Positions 14,360 through 20,038 of a stretch of DNA of 20,038 nucleotides are shown piece after piece. Numbering within the stretch: the first letter of the stretch is position 1; each line of letters opens with the position of its first letter. The DNA is from Streptosporangiaceae bacterium (GTDB taxonomy: Bacteria > Actinomycetota > Actinomycetes > Streptosporangiales > Streptosporangiaceae): contig JAICWX010000152.1 in NCBI GenBank assembly GCA_025934635.1, positions 1 to 20,038 of the forward strand. The letters run 5' to 3'. The notes beneath the pieces are model-generated. The model made no database searches and was not told the DNA's origin. It was given only the letters and a program-made list of their open reading frames with translations. The translations under genes and the position numbers were made by a program.

Positions 14360-15234
14360 GCAGCACCGGCTACGCGACCCGCCCGGCCAAGCCGCGCAGC
14401 GCCCCGCCCCGCCCCGGCTTCCAGCTGCGGAACCCGCGCCGGACCTGGCGGATCACCATCGGTATCCTGATCGCGCTGCTGTTCGCGATCCCGGTCGCGT
14501 ACGTGGTGATGATCTCCTTCGAGTCGCAGGGGCACTTCATCCGGAGCCCGCTGACCCCGCCGGCCTCGCCGACGTTCTCGAACTTCAGCGCCGCCTGGAC
14601 CCAGGGCGACCTGGGCCCGCAGGTGCTCAACACGATCCTGTACTCGGTGGTGGCCGCGGCCATCTCGGTGGCGCTCAGCCTGCTGATCGCCTTCCCGGTC
14701 GCCCGGCGGCTGATCCGCGGGTCCACGTTCATCTACCGGACGTTCGTCATCGGGGTGTGCATCCCGCTGCCCGTGATCCCGCTGTTCATCGAGGCCCAGC
14801 GGCTGGACCTGTACAACAGCCGGATCGGGTACATCCTGCTGCACGTGGAGCCGGGCCTGCCGCTCGGCGTCATCTTGCTCACCGCGTTCGTGATGTCGGT
14901 GCCGGAGGACCTGGACGAGGCGGCCTACCTGGAGGGCTGCGGCTACCTGCGCTACCTGGTCCGGATCGTGGCCCCGCTGGCCTGGCCGTCGATCGTGATC
15001 GCGTTCCTGTACTCGCTGCTGCAGGTGTGGAACGACATCATCGGCCCGGTCGTGTTCCTGGCCGACCCGGGGCTGTTCCCGGTGACCCGGGGCGTCTACA
15101 ACTTCTACGGCGCGAACGTGAGCGCCTACACCATCTTGGCCGCGGCCGTGGTGATCGTGAGCCTGCCGGTGGTGGCGCTGTTCATCGCCTCCCAGCGGCA
15201 GCTGCTGCGGGCCAGCGTCGTCGCGTCCCGCTGA
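14356..15234 (+). CDS. Sugar ABC transporter permease 2 (MalG-like, CUT1)
   Basis: A 292-aa MalG-like permease. A short basic N-terminus is followed by a first membrane segment (ITIGILIALLFAIPVAYVVM), a periplasmic loop, and the BPD_transp_1 domain with five more segments. The EAA loop reads EDLDEAAYLEGCGYLRYLV near residue 183. The GTG start at 14356 overlaps the stop of permease 1 by 4 bp, the usual arrangement for coupled MalF/MalG pairs; the open frame further upstream is only shadow sequence. It is the last gene of the plus-strand operon and ends nine bases before a strong hairpin. No glycosidase or ATPase follows. Confidence 0.93.
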   Translation: MSSTGYATRPAKPRSAPPRPGFQLRNPRRTWRITIGILIALLFAIPVAYVVMISFESQGHFIRSPLTPPASPTFSNFSAAWTQGDLGPQVLNTILYSVVAAAISVALSLLIAFPVARRLIRGSTFIYRTFVIGVCIPLPVIPLFIEAQRLDLYNSRIGYILLHVEPGLPLGVILLTAFVMSVPEDLDEAAYLEGCGYLRYLVRIVAPLAWPSIVIAFLYSLLQVWNDIIGPVVFLADPGLFPVTRGVYNFYGANVSAYTILAAAVVIVSLPVVALFIASQRQLLRASVVASR

Positions 15235-15242
15235 CCGGCCGC

Positions 15243-15274
15243 CCCGGCCCGTCCACCCCCCCGGACGGGCCGGG
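15243..15274. terminator. Bidirectional terminator between the converging sugar operons
   Basis: CCCGGCCCGTCC (15243-15254) pairs perfectly with GGACGGGCCGGG (15263-15274) across an 8-nt C-rich loop. It lies between the stop codons of permease 2 (15234) and nagA (15284), so it can end both operons. Confidence 0.85.
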
Positions 15275-15283
15275 CCAGGCCTT

Positions 15284-16384
15284 CTAGGCCAGCGGGCGGC
15301 CGCCCTCCAGGACGGCCGTGATGCCGATGTTCTCGTCCACCGTGATCAGGTCGGCCGGGCCGCCTACCCGCAAGATCCCGGCCCCGGGCAGGGGAAAGAA
15401 CTCGGCCGGGCGCCGGCTGGCCAGGTTGACGGCCCGGTCGGCCGGCCACCCGGCCCGGACCAGCTTGCCGACCTGCTGGGCCAGCGTGACCGTGCTGCCG
15501 GCCAGCGTCCCGTCGGGCAGCCGGGGGACGCCGTCGGTGACGACGAGCTCGACGCCGCCCACCGTGGTCACCCCGTCCGGCGCCCCGGCCGCGGCCGAGG
15601 AGTCGGTGACCAGCATGGTCCGGGCCTCGGCGACGGCCAGCGCGACCTGGACCACCTCGGGGGCGTTGTGCACGTGGTCGGCGATCAGCTGGATCTGCAC
15701 GTCGGGGCGGGTCAGCGTGACCCCGGGCAGGCCCGGGTCGCGCCGCCGGAAGTCGGCCATCCCGTTGAACAGGTGGGTCACCGCGCGGGCGCCGGCGTCG
15801 AACAGCGCGTGCGCCTGCTCGACGCTGGCCCCGGAGTGGCCGGCCTGCACGATCAGGCCCTGCCGGGCGCACCAGGCCGTCACCTCGGCCGCGTGGTCCA
15901 GCTCGGGCGCGATGGTGATCGTCCGCAGCGGGCCGGCCGCCAGGAACGCCTCGACGACGGACCGGTCCGGGGCGCGCAGGTACTCGGTCCGGTGCACCCC
16001 GCGGTGCTGCGGGGACAGGAACGGCCCCTCGGCGTGCACCCCGACGACCTGGCAGGCCGCCGCCGGGTCCGCCCGCACCGCGTCGATGACCTTCAGCTGG
16101 CGCACCACGTTCTCCACCGAGTCGGTGATGATGGTGGGCTGCACGGCGAACACGCCGTCGCGCTTCAGCGCCCGCAGCGCGGTCAGGAACTCATCGTGCC
16201 CGGCCTCGTTGAAGTCGACCCCGCCGTAGCCGTTGACCTGCAGGTCGATCAGGCCCGGGAGCGCGTACCCGGACGCGCCGGGGCCGGGGCTGATCCCGGC
16301 CCGGGTGATCACCCCGTCCTCGATCTCCACATCGCCGGCCACCAGGCCGCCCCCGATAACCGCCGCCGCGACGCCCAGCCGCAT
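15284..16384 (-). CDS. nagA: N-acetylglucosamine-6-phosphate deacetylase
   Basis: A 366-aa amidohydrolase-superfamily enzyme that converts GlcNAc-6-phosphate to GlcN-6-phosphate and acetate in the cytoplasm. Visible motifs in order are the entry strand PGLIDLQVNGYGGVDF (about 43-58), the zinc-ligand Glu in HAEGPF (E119), AGHS (H183), THLFNGM (H204), the substrate-side DHVH (about 236-239), the catalytic Asp in TDSSAAAG (D261) and the AGSTVTL segment. All expected residues are present and length is typical. The ATG at 16384 follows GAGGAG with six bases of spacing. It is the last gene of the minus-strand operon, behind the GntR regulator. AgaA (GalNAc-6-P deacetylase) is the closest alternative and shares these motifs, so the sugar epimer cannot be fixed from this gene alone. 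Confidence 0.92.
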   Translation of the reverse strand: MRLGVAAAVIGGGLVAGDVEIEDGVITRAGISPGPGASGYALPGLIDLQVNGYGGVDFNEAGHDEFLTALRALKRDGVFAVQPTIITDSVENVVRQLKVIDAVRADPAAACQVVGVHAEGPFLSPQHRGVHRTEYLRAPDRSVVEAFLAAGPLRTITIAPELDHAAEVTAWCARQGLIVQAGHSGASVEQAHALFDAGARAVTHLFNGMADFRRRDPGLPGVTLTRPDVQIQLIADHVHNAPEVVQVALAVAEARTMLVTDSSAAAGAPDGVTTVGGVELVVTDGVPRLPDGTLAGSTVTLAQQVGKLVRAGWPADRAVNLASRRPAEFFPLPGAGILRVGGPADLITVDENIGITAVLEGGRPLA

Positions 16385-16396
16385 ACCTGTCTCCTC

Positions 16397-16422
16397 GTCA
16401 GAACCGTCAGAACCGTCAGAAC
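16397..16422 (-). repeat. 9-nt tandem repeat at the regulator/nagA junction
   Basis: gtcagaacc occurs at 16397-16405 and 16406-16414, with eight of nine bases again at 16415-16422. On the coding strand each unit carries TGA in the same frame, so the GntR gene ends at the first of three in-frame stops. The array spans the end of the regulator gene and stops directly at the nagA ribosome-binding site. Copy-number change would alter only the spacing to nagA. Confidence 0.8.
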
Positions 16423-17192
16423 GTCGGCCGTCGGCCGGCTTCGGCCGCGGTCCGGCGGGTCAGCTGGATGCCGGCGCCGGCCTCCAGCACGGCCCGGAAC
16501 TTGTACCGGTCGCCCCGGTACACGCTCCGGGACCACTGCACGATCCGCCCGGCCGCATCGAAGGTCACCTGCTGGATCTCCAGCACCGGCCCGTGCTCGT
16601 CCAGGCCCAGGTGGGCGGCGTAAGCCGGCTGCACCGTGCGGCTCTCGATCGCGCATTCGGCCCGCACCGGGGCGCAGCCGTACCGGGTGGCCAGCACCCC
16701 GTACAGGGACTCGGTCCGGAAGTCCAGCCGGTCCAGGCCGGGGGTCAGCGCGGCCGGGATGAGGCTGTGGTCGACCAGGATCGGGATGCCGTCCAGGGAC
16801 CGCGACCGGACCAGCTCGTGCACCGGCGCGCCCGGCGCCAGCTGCAGCAGCTCGGCCTCGTCCACGTCGGTCGGGCGGGTGAGGAGCTTGAGCACGGTGG
16901 CCGACACCGTGCGGCCGTGCGCGAGCCCCAGGTCGGTGAAGCTGACCAGGCCGGTGGTGCCCTCCTCGACCGGCGAGCCGCCGCTGTCCGGCGGGACCCA
17001 GCGCGCCCCGCCTTCGGCCTTGAGCAGCCCCTCGAGCTCCAGGGTGCGCAGGGCCTGGCGCAGCGTCACCCGGCTCACGCCCAGCTCGGAGGCCAGCGCC
17101 CGCTCGCCGGGGACCCGGCTGCCCGGCCGCAGGACGCCGGAGCGGATCCGCCCGCGGATGGTCTCGGTCACCTGCTGATGCAACGCTGCCAT
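16416..17192 (-). CDS. GntR/HutC-family regulator with UTRA domain (DasR-like)
   Basis: A 258-aa repressor-type regulator. The N-terminal GntR winged helix (about 1-65) contains GSRVPGERALASELGVSRVTLRQALRTLE-type residues. The C-terminal UTRA effector domain (about 90-240) contains PVHELVRSRSLDGIPI and the late YRGDRYKF motif. DasR/NagR members of this group bind GlcN-6-P or GlcNAc-6-P. The ATG at 17192 is preferred over the ATG at 17198, because GGAG lies six bases before the former and touches the latter. The gene sits inside the operon it probably controls. Operators of the DasR type occur at both operon promoters (11851-11866 and 19321-19336). A hairpin at 17219-17239 just upstream may lower its expression relative to the enzymes. 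Confidence 0.92.
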   Translation of the reverse strand: MAALHQQVTETIRGRIRSGVLRPGSRVPGERALASELGVSRVTLRQALRTLELEGLLKAEGGARWVPPDSGGSPVEEGTTGLVSFTDLGLAHGRTVSATVLKLLTRPTDVDEAELLQLAPGAPVHELVRSRSLDGIPILVDHSLIPAALTPGLDRLDFRTESLYGVLATRYGCAPVRAECAIESRTVQPAYAAHLGLDEHGPVLEIQQVTFDAAGRIVQWSRSVYRGDRYKFRAVLEAGAGIQLTRRTAAEAGRRPTF

Positions 17193-17218
17193 GGCCATCT
17201 CCGGTGATGGGGGAGTCC

Positions 17219-17239
17219 CCGGGCCCCGCCCGGGCCCGG
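17219..17239 (-). promoter_or_regulatory. Intra-operon hairpin between SIS gene and GntR gene
   Basis: CCGGGCCC (17219-17226) pairs with GGGCCCGG (17232-17239) across a 5-nt loop, in the 55-bp gap between two co-directional genes. It may act as a partial terminator or processing site. It lies about 17 bp before the regulator's ribosome-binding site. Confidence 0.5.
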
Positions 17240-17247
17240 CCGGCGGC

Positions 17248-18258
17248 TCACGGCGCCGCCGCCTCGACCTTGGTGTCGGGGCTGATGAACCCGAAGTCGT
17301 CCGGGTCCGTGGATCGTTCCGCCGACAGGGCGGCCGCGACGTCCTGGAGCAAGATGGCGGTGAACACGTACTCCTCGGTCAGCGAGTGCGCCGGCAGGGT
17401 GATCACCCGTACGCCGGGCTGGGTCCAGGCCGGGTCAGCCACGGCGGACATAATGATAACCGGGTGACCCCGCCGGGCCAGCGGCGCGGCCACCGCGGCC
17501 GCGTCGGTCTGGCCGATGACCAGGTGCCCGACGCCGGGCCAGGCTTCCATCGGGCCGTGCAGGTACTGGCGCCCGCTGAACGCGGCCGTGGGCATGGTGC
17601 TGGTCTCCCGCAGCAGCAGCGCGCCGGCCTCGGCCGCCCCGCTGTAGCCCCCGGAGCCGATCACGTCCACCGAGCTGTGCCCGGCCAGGGCGCCGGTCAG
17701 GTCCGCCACCAGCTGGGCGGTCCCGGACCGGAACCCGGCGATCCGCTCGCCCAGCGACAGCCAGCCCGGCCCGGGCCGCCCGGTGGTCCAGGCCTCGGTC
17801 AGCATGCCCATGGCGACCAGGGAGCCGGTGTAGCCGGCCGTGGAGGCCAGGCTGTCCGGTACCGGGCCGAAGGCCAGCGTGCCCGCGCACGCCTGCGCCA
17901 GCGGCGAGCCGGGGACGTTGACGACGGCCAGGGCCGGGACGGCCGTGCTCTGGACCGCCTCGATCGTCTCCCGGCTCTTGCCCGACTGTGACAGCGCGAC
18001 CACCAGGTCGCAGACCTCGAACGTGGTCGCGTCGAAGTCGCTGGCCACCACGCGCTGGGCCGGGCCGCCGTGGGCGCGCAGCACGTGCTCGGCCGCGCCC
18101 AGCGCCGCGTAGCTGGCGCCCATGCCGATCAGGACCGGCCGGCGCGGTGCGGGCGGCGGCGTGCGGCCGAGCACCTCCGCCACGACCCGGGCCATGCTCG
18201 TGACGTTGGCCGCCTGTGCTTCCAGCGCGTCCAGGTACTTCACCGGTCCCTCAGGCAC
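17248..18258 (-). CDS. Tandem SIS-domain protein (GlmS-isomerase-like; amino-sugar-phosphate deaminase/isomerase candidate)
   Basis: A 336-aa protein made of two sugar-isomerase (SIS) domains and no glutaminase domain. SIS1 has GMGASYAA (45-52) and the phosphate-binding SQSGKSRET (90-98). SIS2 has GSGGYSGAAE (201-210) and the HGP motif (234-236). In GlmS, AgaS and NagB-II this last motif usually reads E-x-x-HGP, with a catalytic Glu. Here the aligned residue is Gln231 (RQYLHGPMEAW). Its place between a ROK kinase and nagA suggests conversion of GlcN-6-P (or GalN-6-P) to a ketose phosphate with ammonia release, in place of classical NagB, which is absent from the window. The missing Glu leaves the reaction open. 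GTG 18258 is used; GTG 18243 is equally possible. It starts 31 bp after the kinase gene. Confidence 0.88.
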   Translation of the reverse strand: MPEGPVKYLDALEAQAANVTSMARVVAEVLGRTPPPAPRRPVLIGMGASYAALGAAEHVLRAHGGPAQRVVASDFDATTFEVCDLVVALSQSGKSRETIEAVQSTAVPALAVVNVPGSPLAQACAGTLAFGPVPDSLASTAGYTGSLVAMGMLTEAWTTGRPGPGWLSLGERIAGFRSGTAQLVADLTGALAGHSSVDVIGSGGYSGAAEAGALLLRETSTMPTAAFSGRQYLHGPMEAWPGVGHLVIGQTDAAAVAAPLARRGHPVIIMSAVADPAWTQPGVRVITLPAHSLTEEYVFTAILLQDVAAALSAERSTDPDDFGFISPDTKVEAAAP

Positions 18259-18289
18259 GGTCCCTCACCTTCGTGTTGTCGGATCCGGG

Positions 18290-19195
18290 TCACGCCGGAG
18301 CAGCCCCGGCCAGGGAGCCGGCGATGCCGGTCGCGGCGGCGAACGCCCCCGCCCCGGCCAGCGCGGCGTCATCACCCAGCGCGGACCGGCGGATCTCGAC
18401 CACCAGGCCGCTCCCGGTGGCCAGCTCAGCCTGGGCGGCCTGCGCCAGCGGGTCGAGCAGGCGGTCGCCGGCGGCCATCAGGCCGCCCCCGACGACCAGC
18501 ACGTCCGGGTTGATCGCGTGGCACACGGCCACGGCCGCCCAGGCGCCGTAGCGCACGATCCGCGCCCAGGTCTGGCGGGCGGCCGGGTCGCCCGCGTCGA
18601 CCAGCTCCAGCAGCTGCTGGATGGTCAGCTCGTCCCGGCCGGTGGCCCCGGCCAGCGCGGCCAGCTGCTGCCCGGAGGCGAGGCTGTCCAGCAGCGGCTG
18701 GCCGGGCCCGCCGGGCCGGATGAAGCCCAGCTGGAAACCGGTCCGCTGGCCCGCCAGCAGCCGCCCCCGGCTGGTGGCCGCGAAGCCCACGCCGGTGGAC
18801 AGGGTCAGGTAGGCGGTGTCCCCGGTCCGGGTCCCGGCCCCGAACCAGGCCTCGCCGATCACGGCCAGCTCCGCGTCGCCGGCCAGCACGACCTCGCACC
18901 CGGCCTGCTCGCTCAGCCGGTCGGCGCTGAGCCCGGCGATCCAGGCGATGGGCAGGTTCCTGGCCTGCTCCAGCCGTCCGGTGCGGCGGTCGATCCGGCC
19001 CGGCATCCCGACCACCACCCGGGCCACCTGGCGGCCGGCCACCAGCGCCGTGATGGCGTCCCCGACCTGGCTGATCTCGTCGTGCGGGCGGATCCGGACC
19101 CGGGACCGGGCGGCTAGCCGGCCGTCCGGCCCGGCCAGCGCCGTCCGCAGGTGCGTCCCGCCCACGTCCACGGCCCCCAGCCAGTCGCTGCTCAC
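18290..19195 (-). CDS. ROK-family sugar kinase (divergent; zinc motif missing)
   Basis: A 301-aa stand-alone ROK protein without a DNA-binding domain, so a kinase rather than a regulator. The phosphate-binding AVDVGGTHLR (D10-T14), GMPGRID and STGVG (133-137) are present, and the catalytic Asp is likely D107 in LAGDAEL. Three family features are missing. The residue before that Asp is Gly instead of Asn. The sugar-binding ExGH motif reads FQLGF (154-158). The CxCGxxGC zinc loop is absent, the chain passing directly to SLASGQQL. The expected role is phosphorylating a sugar imported by the ABC system, for example GlcNAc to GlcNAc-6-P. The altered sugar site makes the substrate uncertain. GTG 19195 is the first gene codon of the minus-strand operon, about 100 nt after the promoter, with a weak ribosome-binding site. 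Confidence 0.85.
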   Translation of the reverse strand: MSSDWLGAVDVGGTHLRTALAGPDGRLAARSRVRIRPHDEISQVGDAITALVAGRQVARVVVGMPGRIDRRTGRLEQARNLPIAWIAGLSADRLSEQAGCEVVLAGDAELAVIGEAWFGAGTRTGDTAYLTLSTGVGFAATSRGRLLAGQRTGFQLGFIRPGGPGQPLLDSLASGQQLAALAGATGRDELTIQQLLELVDAGDPAARQTWARIVRYGAWAAVAVCHAINPDVLVVGGGLMAAGDRLLDPLAQAAQAELATGSGLVVEIRRSALGDDAALAGAGAFAAATGIAGSLAGAAPA

Positions 19196-19299
19196 CGCCG
19201 GGTCACCGGGCCGGGCGGCTACCGCCGGCCGGTGCTGGCACAGCGGTCGACAACGGCATGGACGTGCTCCCGAGCAGGATGAAGGGCCTTGACGCGCTC

Positions 19300-19336
19300 A
19301 GCTTAGAGGCCTTGTGACCCGCTGGTCAATACCAGT
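19300..19336 (-). promoter_or_regulatory. Promoter and DasR-box-like operator of the kinase/SIS/gntR/nagA operon
   Basis: On the minus strand ACTGGTATTGACCAGC (19336 to 19321) is a DasR-box-like inverted repeat that matches the site at 11851-11866 in 14 of 16 positions. The -35 TTGACC (19329-19324) lies inside it, and after 18 nt comes the -10 TAAGCT (19305-19300). The match to the other promoter continues downstream (CGG-TCACA), so the two promoters probably descend from one another. Transcription should begin near 19293, leaving a leader of about 98 nt before the kinase, in which I see nothing else. Confidence 0.75.
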
Positions 19337-19375
19337 GGAACATGCGGGCCAACCGCTGGTCCGCCAGCTCGCGCG

Positions 19376-19528
19376 CTAGCGCCCGTAACGACCCTCGGCG
19401 AGCGCGGTGAGCGCGTCCGCGGTCTGGTCGAAGCACTCCATCGCGCCGGTCGCCCGGGCCAGGACGTGGGCGCCCTCCAGCAGGGTGATCGGGTCCGGCA
19501 CCTTCTTCTCGCCGCTCGTCGGCGGCAC
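19376..19528 (-). CDS. Possible 50-aa protein of unknown function
   Basis: From GTG 19528, with AGGAG seven bases upstream, the minus strand encodes 50 residues ending ECFDQTADALTALAEGRYGR before TAG at 19376. The composition (amphipathic helices around LLEGAHVLARATGAMECF) looks protein-like. It overlaps, in antisense, the first third of the tautomerase frame on the other strand. Wobble positions of the two frames coincide, so GC bias cannot choose between them. It could be a short gene or the end of a longer gene whose start has been lost (a TAG lies in frame just upstream of the start). No family is recognised. Confidence 0.35.
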   Translation of the reverse strand: MPPTSGEKKVPDPITLLEGAHVLARATGAMECFDQTADALTALAEGRYGR

Positions 19529-19820
19529 CGTCCAGCTCCTGCCGCCCGGGCAGGTCTACGCGGGCGGCGTCAGCCGGCCGCTGGTCCTGGTGGAACTCAA
19601 GCTGCCGGACATCGGCCTGGCCGATCCGGCGGCGCGGGCCGCGTTCATCGCCGCCGCCACCGGCATCGTCCGCGCGCTGGCCCGGCCCGGGCACCGGGAC
19701 GAGGACACCTGGATCAACATCCTCAACGCCCGCGACGGGGCCGGGGGCGTCGGCGGCCGGGTGCTCACCAACGACGACCTCGTCGCCGGGATCATGGCCG
19801 CGGCCGGCGCCCCGGCCTAG
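19407..19820 (+). CDS. Tautomerase (4-oxalocrotonate tautomerase-like) family protein, start damaged or uncertain
   Basis: Only the C-terminal about 80 residues look like a protein family: PLVLVELKLPDIGLADPAAR, a helix, then TWINILNARDGAGGVGGRVL and a final helix. This is the beta-alpha-beta pattern of small tautomerases, enzymes that use an N-terminal proline as catalytic base. The matching proline (codon at 19578) is preceded by Arg (CGG), not by a start codon. Starts available in frame are GTG 19407, which adds 57 residues of unconvincing sequence, and GTG 19590, which removes the proline. Either way the enzyme would lack a free Pro1, so it may be a 5'-damaged gene or a non-catalytic relative. 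A small hairpin (19845-19872) follows. The relation to the sugar regulon is unclear. Confidence 0.5.
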   Translation: MSASAVWSKHSIAPVARARTWAPSSRVIGSGTFFSPLVGGTVQLLPPGQVYAGGVSRPLVLVELKLPDIGLADPAARAAFIAAATGIVRALARPGHRDEDTWINILNARDGAGGVGGRVLTNDDLVAGIMAAAGAPA

Positions 19821-19844
19821 CCGCGGTCCAGCGCTGCTCCCGCC

Positions 19845-19872
19845 CGCCGGCCCGCACCACCGCAGGCCGGCG
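19845..19872. terminator. Possible terminator after the tautomerase gene
   Basis: CGCCGGCC (19845-19852) pairs with GGCCGGCG (19865-19872) across a 12-nt loop, 24 bp after the tautomerase stop. It is moderate in strength and without a U-tract. The remaining bases 19873-19972 contain no gene I can support. Confidence 0.4.
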
Positions 19873-19972
19873 GCCGGGCGCACCGCCGCTCACCTGACAC
19901 GACCACATCAGCACCAAACGAGGCAGCCGTCCCACCCCGGCCCCCGCCCCTTCTCGCGGCCTAAGCGCCTGG

Positions 19973-20038
19973 CTAGGCAGGCACGGCGTAGCACAGCCGG
20001 GCCGGGATCACCGGCGCGGCCCCGGGGGACAGGGCCAG
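19973..20038 (-). CDS. Possible C-terminal end of a minus-strand gene running off the window
   Basis: The minus strand is open from the right edge for 21 codons to TAG at 19973, with G or C in nearly all third positions; it ends ARLCYAVPA. The stretch is too short to identify or to prove coding. If real, the gene converges on the tautomerase gene with the hairpin at 19845-19872 between them. Confidence 0.3.
   Translation of the reverse strand: MALSPGAAPVIPARLCYAVPA

Overview
The window is high-GC DNA whose coding regions have almost only G or C at third codon positions, with frequent GTG/TTG starts. Together with a DUF222-type HNH protein, a MalT/LAL-type LuxR regulator, an S53 peptidase, a CUT1 sugar ABC transporter without its own ATPase and a DasR-like GntR regulator, this points to a soil-type actinomycete (Actinomycetia). 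The genus cannot be decided. I saw no tRNA, rRNA, CRISPR array, transposase or insertion sequence.

Layout. (1) 1-1862: the C-terminal end of an HNH-endonuclease-family protein cut by the window edge, then an MFS transporter ending at a strong hairpin shared with the converging gene. (2) 1872-5805, minus strand: a large LAL regulator followed by a two-gene unit (78-aa protein plus DUF4386 membrane protein). An 18-bp perfect palindrome lies between regulator and unit and looks like the regulator's target. (3) 5806-8328: a likely decayed small membrane-protein gene, a VOC-fold protein and a secreted S53 (sedolisin-type) peptidase, both on the minus strand. (4) 8329-11823: a ROK-family repressor-like protein diverging from an MFS_3 exporter that overlaps a PIG-L/LmbE deacetylase. 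Two 20-bp direct repeats flank the exporter start and are the likely operators. (5) 11849-19336, the most coherent part: an amino-sugar uptake and catabolism regulon in two converging operons. The plus-strand operon encodes a lipoprotein solute-binding protein and two CUT1 permeases. The minus-strand operon encodes a ROK sugar kinase, a SIS-domain isomerase/deaminase, a GntR/UTRA regulator and NagA (GlcNAc-6-phosphate deacetylase). They meet at a bidirectional terminator. (6) 19337-20038: a damaged-looking tautomerase gene, a small opposing ORF and the tail of one more possible minus-strand gene.

How the genes work together. Both operons of region 5 start from near-identical promoters (TTGACC, 18-nt spacer, TAGGCT or TAAGCT). 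In each, a DasR-box-like operator (core TGGTATTGACCA) overlaps the -35 element. The simplest model is that an N-acetyl amino sugar or its oligomer enters by ABC transport, with an ATPase encoded elsewhere (MsiK-like). The ROK kinase phosphorylates it, NagA deacetylates it, the SIS protein isomerises and deaminates it to a glycolytic sugar phosphate, and the GntR protein senses the phosphorylated intermediate. This would be a PTS-independent amino-sugar route. The kinase and SIS protein both lack expected active-site residues, so the true substrate may not be GlcNAc.
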